The notes under the pieces: model-generated
Databases searched by the model: none
The model's input: only the letters and a program-made list of their open reading frames with translations
Told to the model about the DNA's origin: nothing
Assembly (NCBI RefSeq): GCF_949628265.1
Contig: NC_088790.1
Coordinates: forward strand, 28,400,545-28,464,544
Origin: Cloeon dipterum
Taxonomy: Eukaryota; Arthropoda; Insecta; Ephemeroptera; Baetidae
Direction of reading: 5' to 3'
Length of the DNA: 64,000 nucleotides
Shown: positions 58,798 to 64,000 of the stretch, one piece after another
How positions within the stretch are numbered: the first letter of the stretch is position 1
Layout: every line of letters starts with the position of its first letter
Position numbers and translations under genes: made by a program

Positions 58798-61700
58798 TTA
58801 CGTAAATGTTTTTAGAGTCGTGGAGTGGATCCAGGAAATGTAGGGATAAATCCAGGTGAATGAGCTGGGTTGTTGACGTGGGCAGCCCACTATTTGAGAG
58901 TTGATTCCAATAACTTTACCACTGATTTCAGCTGGAGATGTGTAAAAAACAGGTCCACCTTCATCAGCCTAAAATGAATTATTTTATAACTTTTTAAATA
59001 TGAAATTTAAATTGTCTAATGGCATCTTAGCTCTGTGCAGATTTAGTGGAGACGAATGGCTAAATAGTGAAATTTTAAGAGCCAAATACTTGACTTTACT
59101 TATTGCTATGTTCCTTAAAAAAAAGTTGCAAGCTCAAAATGCCATTATTTTAGCAATTAAGATGAGATATTCATAAAAATCTTACAAAGCAGACTCCTTT
59201 AGTTCCGGAAGCGGTGTTCAAACATCCCGTGTTTCCAGGGTACGTCACAAAAATTCCAATTGTCTGTGCGTTGCACGTCTCCTTATTCATATTCTGCATA
59301 TCGATAACATTCAGTGTTGACATCGCGTCCACAAATGATACTAAAAATCGCATAAAATAACATAAGTGCAAACGGTAAATAATCATGCACTCTTGATGAA
59401 ATTCCATTCAAATTAAATTATTTGGGAACTGTAAATAAGGTAACGTTAGCATGACGAGGAAATTTGGATAAAATTCGGGAGGTTGAGGCTAGTCTTTGCG
59501 TGTGCAGTTTTTGCAATTTTTTACGGTTAGAACCATAATTAGTAAATTTTTAAAAATACCGCTTTGTATTTTAGTTTATTTGATCTCCAAAATCTCGCAA
59601 ACAAATAATGATATTCCCTTTTTCGCATTTTGGTTCTACGTCAAATTTAACGTTTACTCGGAAGAAAATCAATTTGAGAAATATTTATTTTAATATTACG
59701 GATATAAGTCTCATATAAAATCTCCGTCAAAAATTTAGTAAAGCAGCGAAGATATGGCATGGATACTCTAATTAGCAGAGAAGATAGCAGAACAACGGTC
59801 AAAATTACGATTTATTAATTTCTTTTGTTCCGGGAACGGTGTTCAAACATATCCCAAATTTCCTGGGTAAGTCACACAAAATACCTCTTGCCTGTGCGTT
59901 GTACGGTGCATTATTCAGAGTCTGCGTATCGGAAACAGTCTTTACTGGCGGGGGTTGCACCACGACCGTAACAGTCGCTAAAAATTGTACAAAATAACAG
60001 TTGAAACAGTAGATGGTCCAACAATAAAATATCCCCTAATGAAATTCTCAATTGAGATTGTTGAAAAAAAATAATGACCTTGAAAAAAAAGTAAATTTTG
60101 ATAAAATTATACATAGATAGGTTATGAGACGAGTGCAGGTTTTGCAATTTTTTACAGTTTGAACCGAAGACTTGACATATAGAGACGTAAAATTCCCATA
60201 AATCCTTTTTTTAATTTTTGATTTAATTTTTGTATCACGCCATTCATTTCTGTGGAATTTGCGTAGCGAGGAATTTTAAAGAAAAAAATAACTGCTGATG
60301 AAAAAAATGAGTTTAAATTATGAGTAGCATGCTCCATCTATTTTACAAAAAAAAATCTGTTTACAGTCGAGTAACAAACTTTTTTAGACTACAAACAATG
60401 CAAAATCGATGAAAATACTTTTTCAAATGAAATAAAATAAAATACCTCCAATATAATCCCACAAAAAAAAGATGGAAATTGTAACTTACCGTCATCAGCA
60501 CGACCGAATCCTAGTGTCGTAAACACAATATTGTCCAACGCTGCGGTGGGTTTGACGGTTGACAGACGAGCTGTCCCGACAGTTCCTAGAATCGCAAGTA
60601 TAATTAAAATGCAAGCAGGAACAATTAAAATTAACTTGTTCTCACCACTAAGTGTAAGCGGTGTGTCTAAATTAAGCAGAGCGATATCATTTATATCGTA
60701 GTTCAATCTAAAATTGGGATGAATTATAGCCGTGGCTGTGCTTGATGATGTGGCCATATTCAGCGGATTCACAATTGTCCCAGCAAAGACAGTAATATCT
60801 GTGGCCCTTTAAATAACGAAAATTAGAAACATGACATATTATGGAATTACAGATTATAATCACAGCGCGACGCAGTGAGCGGCAGTCAACACCCAAACGG
60901 ACGACAAAATTACACCCCCGCATTCTTCTATAACAACCCCACCAGCATTCAAGGCTTGAATAAAGACATAGGCAGTGAATGGCGACACGAACGTAGCAGC
61001 CGTAAGAGGTATTCCTCCCAAAATTCTTCCGTTGTCATCCGTTCCGTTGTGATAGATCGGTTTCGCAGTTGTTGGATTAACTCCAGAATTCGTGTTGTTC
61101 TCTAATTTCGACAGGAAGGTTTCTGTTTCTGTGTCTATAAATTTAAAAAATTAAATATACATCATGTGAAATTCAATAAAATAATAATTACAATTGGCAT
61201 CTGCTACCGTAGCTTCCAGAGTGTGTTCTTTTGTGACAACCTCTAAATCTACGTTGCCTGTTTTTTTAGCATCTTCTTTCAGACATTTTGAGACCTTTGA
61301 ACCAAAAAATATTTTATTTTTTATATATTAAAGGGGAAATTTTGAAATTTCATGCTATCATGGCCTTTACTTCGAATATCCTAATGAAAATGACAAACGT
61401 TTTGAAAACATGTCAAAAATCCCAAGTTCCAAAATTAATTTCGTTTTTTAAACTTATTTTTTTAGAAAATAATATTTATTTAGAAATTTTTGAAGTCCAG
61501 CCTATTCAAAAGAAGGGTGCATATTCAGCTGCAGCTTTCATTAGGCTGTAAGGCGTAAGGGCGTTTAAAAAACAGTCCAACTTATTAGGGGCAACAGAGT
61601 TTAAATAAAGTTTAAAAAATACTATTGTATCATAAAAATTTTAATTTTTTTGTAATTTAAAAAAAATGCCTATATATAACGTTAAAAAAGGTCCTAAAAG

Positions 61701-61803
61701 AAAATTTGCAGTGAATCTGTATTTAAAATAAAAATGGTTTACTCACTCTAGCAGAAGCCTGCGCAAGAATAGCAAGCACAACAATCCACTGGGAGGAACG
61801 CAT
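58798..61803 (-). CDS. S1 serine protease homolog, copy M (Ser195 to Glu)
   Basis: Exons are 61803-61747, 61294-61192, 61134-60864, 60806-60646, 60585-60490, 59340-59186 and 58968-58798, for 337 residues. Signal peptide MRSSQWIVVLAILAQASAR; cleavage at NGR90/ILGG. His140 and Asp184 are retained and ADEGGP puts Glu284 at the Ser195 position. The exon 3 donor is GTGATT where its relatives have GTGAGT, a loss of the conserved +5 G that could weaken splicing. Intron 5 holds a decayed second copy of exon 6 (59977-59817). The poly(A) signal is at 58740-58745. Confidence 0.85.
59817..59977 (-). pseudogene. Decayed extra exon 6 inside intron 5 of gene M
   Basis: A TTTTTAG acceptor is followed by sequence clearly derived from exon 6 (TVSDTQTLNNAPYNAQ matches the region NVIDMQNMNKETCNAQ). 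The Cys168 codon has become Tyr. A later frame change turns the GNTGC region into KFGIC, and the donor after the exon is lost. If included in mRNA it would break the reading frame. Confidence 0.7.
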
Positions 61804-61861
61804 GGTGAAGCCGGCAGCAGCAGCAAGATTGCAGATATGTTGCACCTTTTATTTGCCGGGG

Positions 61862-61963
61862 TTTATATATACTGCTCAGAGAGTCCCTTCCAAATCGAGC
61901 AGCACAATGAGTAATTGCAAAACAAAAATGCTGTTTTTAATGCTTCCTTTTATACCTGTCGAT
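61862..61963 (-). promoter_or_regulatory. Promoter of copy M
   Basis: TATATAAA on the minus strand at 61862-61869; upstream block at about 61921-61963 is shortened, with GGAAGC instead of GGGAGC. Confidence 0.6.
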
Positions 61964-62533
61964 AATTTGTGGTTTTCATGACCTTTGTACCTTTACTGTA
62001 GAAGATTCGAGTCGTTCATTTTAGTGGCCCGCATCTTTTAGCAGCGGGCAAATCACTTTAAACGACTATCTGATTGGGAGTAATGTTGGAGGTAGAGCGT
62101 TTTAGTTTTTGGCCAAATTAACCACTGGATTTTTGTTGCCTTTCTCGCTGCGATAACCACCAACATTATGGTGGAGATTTATTTTATTTTATTCTATATT
62201 TAATGAATTTTAGGAGTTTTAAAAAAGCCCTAAATACTTTTTTGCTCAACGTGCCTGACATTTGGTTTTTCTGTAATAGGCTTCTTCAACGAACTGTTCG
62301 AAATTAGAGGTGATTGAAAAATTTGTCGTGCAGGAAAGATGAAAAATCGGATTTTTTCAAGTTAGAACAATAATTTTAAAATAAAAGTATTTGCATTAGA
62401 CCGATATTTCTTGCACAAAAGACAAAAAACCTGAAGAGTTGCATGCGTCAAAGAAGCAACAACATTTTGACACAAGGTTCTTGATGTATTTTAAAAAGAA
62501 AGGAAACAGGTCAAACATTTGAATTAAAAATTA
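61964..62533. other. Spacer between M and N
   Basis: No gene. A diverged form of the common upstream region covers about 61964-62250; the rest is AT-rich. Confidence 0.4.
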
Positions 62534-62589
62534 TTTATTTGGGTCGCACCTTCCAATACCAACAATAAATAACGATGATTTACGCAGCA

Positions 62590-64000
62590 TTACATAAAAT
62601 TTATAAAAGTCTTGGAATGGATCCAGGGAATGTAGGGATAAATCCAGGTGAATGAGCTGGGTTGTTGACGTGGGCAGCCCAAGATTTGAGAGTTGATGCC
62701 AATAACTTTCCCGAAGTCATCAGTTGGAGATTCGTAAAAAACAGGTCCGCCAGGGTCAGCCTAAATATTCAAAGATTATTTTAGAACATATGAAGTATGA
62801 ACTTGAAATTGTCGAATGCCATCTTAGCTCTGTGCAGATTTACCGAGCTAAATAGATAACTTTTAAGAGCGAAAAAATTTAAATATAAAATTATCTATTT
62901 GTAAAGCGACTAATGCGGCCCCTTAAGACCTCGCACCAGCAGTAAAAAAATTATAACTGAGAATTTTGAATCAGTATAATTGAAGCAAACATCCGACTTT
63001 ACTAATTGCTGTTATTTTACAAAAAAAAAAAACACTAGAGCTCAAAATGACATTATTGTAGCAATGAATATGAGATATTTATAAAAATGCTTACATTGCA
63101 GATTCCTTTAGTTCCGCCAGCGGTTTTCAAACATCCCGTGTTTCCAGGGTACAACACGTAAATTGGTGCTGTCTGTTGGTTGCACGTTACTCTATTCATA
63201 TTCTGCATATCGACAACATTCAGTGTTGACCCAATGCTCGCGAAAGGTGCTAAAAATTGAATAAAATAATTAAAGTCTCTGAAATTAAAAACATATTAAA
63301 TTGAATCAATTGAGAACCATTGTGCTTAACTAAAAGAAGAGGAAAATTTGAAGAAAATTAGGGAGGAGTCTTTGGGTATGCAGTTATTAAAATTTTTCCA
63401 GTTGGAATCCGAGATTAACTAGCGAAAATCTAAAAATCCCCTTTTTTTGTTTTATGACCTTCGATATCTCGCAAACTATCCATCCATTTAGATCTACATC
63501 TTCAAAGTGATTTATTCAAGTGATCAAATTTAACGTTAAGTAAAAAATAATTAATTTTGAGAAATATTTCATAAAATTAAACTAATGAAAGTATTTTAAA
63601 AGTTAATACAGATAAAAGTTGTTCTCAGTTGAAAATTAGTTTCAGCATTGAAGATCTTGTTTAAAGTCGAATAAAAAACTACAAACAATGTAAAATAGAT
63701 AAAATAATTTTTCAAGTAAAAAATCCTCCAAATTGGTCGACAAAAAATATCTAAATCAAAACTTACCATCCGTAGCAGGACCGAATCCCAGTGTCGTAAA
63801 AATAAAATTGTCCAACGCAATGGTGGGTCTGACGAGCGACAGAGAAGCTTTCCCGACAGTTGCTAGAATTGCAAGTATAATAATTAAAATGCAAGCAGAG
63901 GAGCCATTCAAATTTTACTCACCACTAAATGTAAGCGCTGTGTCTAAACTAAGCAGAGCGATGTCATTTAATAAGCAGTTCTGTCTAAAACTGGGATGAA
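62590..64000 (-). CDS. S1 serine protease homolog, copy N (Ser195 to Pro), partial
   Basis: Exons 7 (62760-62590), 6 (63249-63095), 5 (63862-63767) and the end of exon 4 (from 63923 to the window edge) are visible; exons 1-3 lie beyond it. The Asp102 motif NDIALL is present, and the serine motif reads ADPGGP. The C terminus is KTFINFM rather than KTFT. Exon 6 and the intron beyond it resemble gene E far more closely than they resemble neighbour M. The poly(A) signal is at 62534-62539. Confidence 0.83.

Noticed and set aside
1-64000. Retrovirus-like, LTR or other virus-derived element
   Set aside because: No reverse transcriptase, integrase, capsid or envelope-like frame and no paired long terminal repeats were seen.

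Overview
The window is AT-rich eukaryotic DNA with spliced genes, many small inverted-repeat transposons and no bacterial features. The gene family (secreted chymotrypsin-like proteins with short introns) and the mobile elements suggest an arthropod, most likely an insect; the sequence does not let me name the species.

Almost the whole window is one head-to-tail array on the minus strand. It holds twelve complete-looking genes (labelled A, B, C, D, E, F, G, I, J, K, L, M) and one running off the right edge (N), all of the S1 (trypsin/chymotrypsin) family. Eleven genes share a seven-exon plan with intron phases 0-1-2-1-1-0: a 57-60 nt signal-peptide exon, a short propeptide exon, an exon with the propeptide end, the Arg/Ile-Leu-Gly-Gly activation site and the His57 motif, an exon with the Asp102 motif, two further exons, and a last exon that should carry the catalytic Ser195. 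Gene L has lost intron 2. Predicted proteins are 315-351 residues.

The central observation is that Ser195 is absent from every copy. GDSGGP has become (G/A)DEGAP in A-C, ADEGGP in L and M, and (A/G/V)DPGGP in D-G, I-K and N. His57 is kept throughout, Asp102 in all but J, and six conserved Cys and the zymogen cleavage site remain. The array therefore encodes secreted, apparently cleavable but catalytically dead serine protease homologs. I see no direct evidence of their function.

Layout: 1-1324 array flank; about 1325-1587 an orphan first exon and promoter; 2.4-14.6 kb the closely related genes A, B, C, whose spacers carry a hAT-like element; 15.7-19.9 kb gene D; 20.3-31 kb E and F with relic R1 between; 32-36.5 kb relic R2, gene G and a copy collapsed to exon 7 plus promoter; 37.2-46 kb gene I, whose first intron holds a 5.2 kb insert flanked by inverted repeats, containing gene-like exons and an intronless broken MARCKS/Akap200-like copy; 47-64 kb relic R3 and genes J, K, L, M and N. 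A TATA box and a conserved upstream block precede nearly every first exon, so the copies are probably co-regulated.

Mobile DNA is plain DNA-transposon debris: hAT-like, TTAA-type and fold-back miniature elements, often inside intron 1. I saw no viral or LTR element, tRNA, rRNA or CRISPR array.
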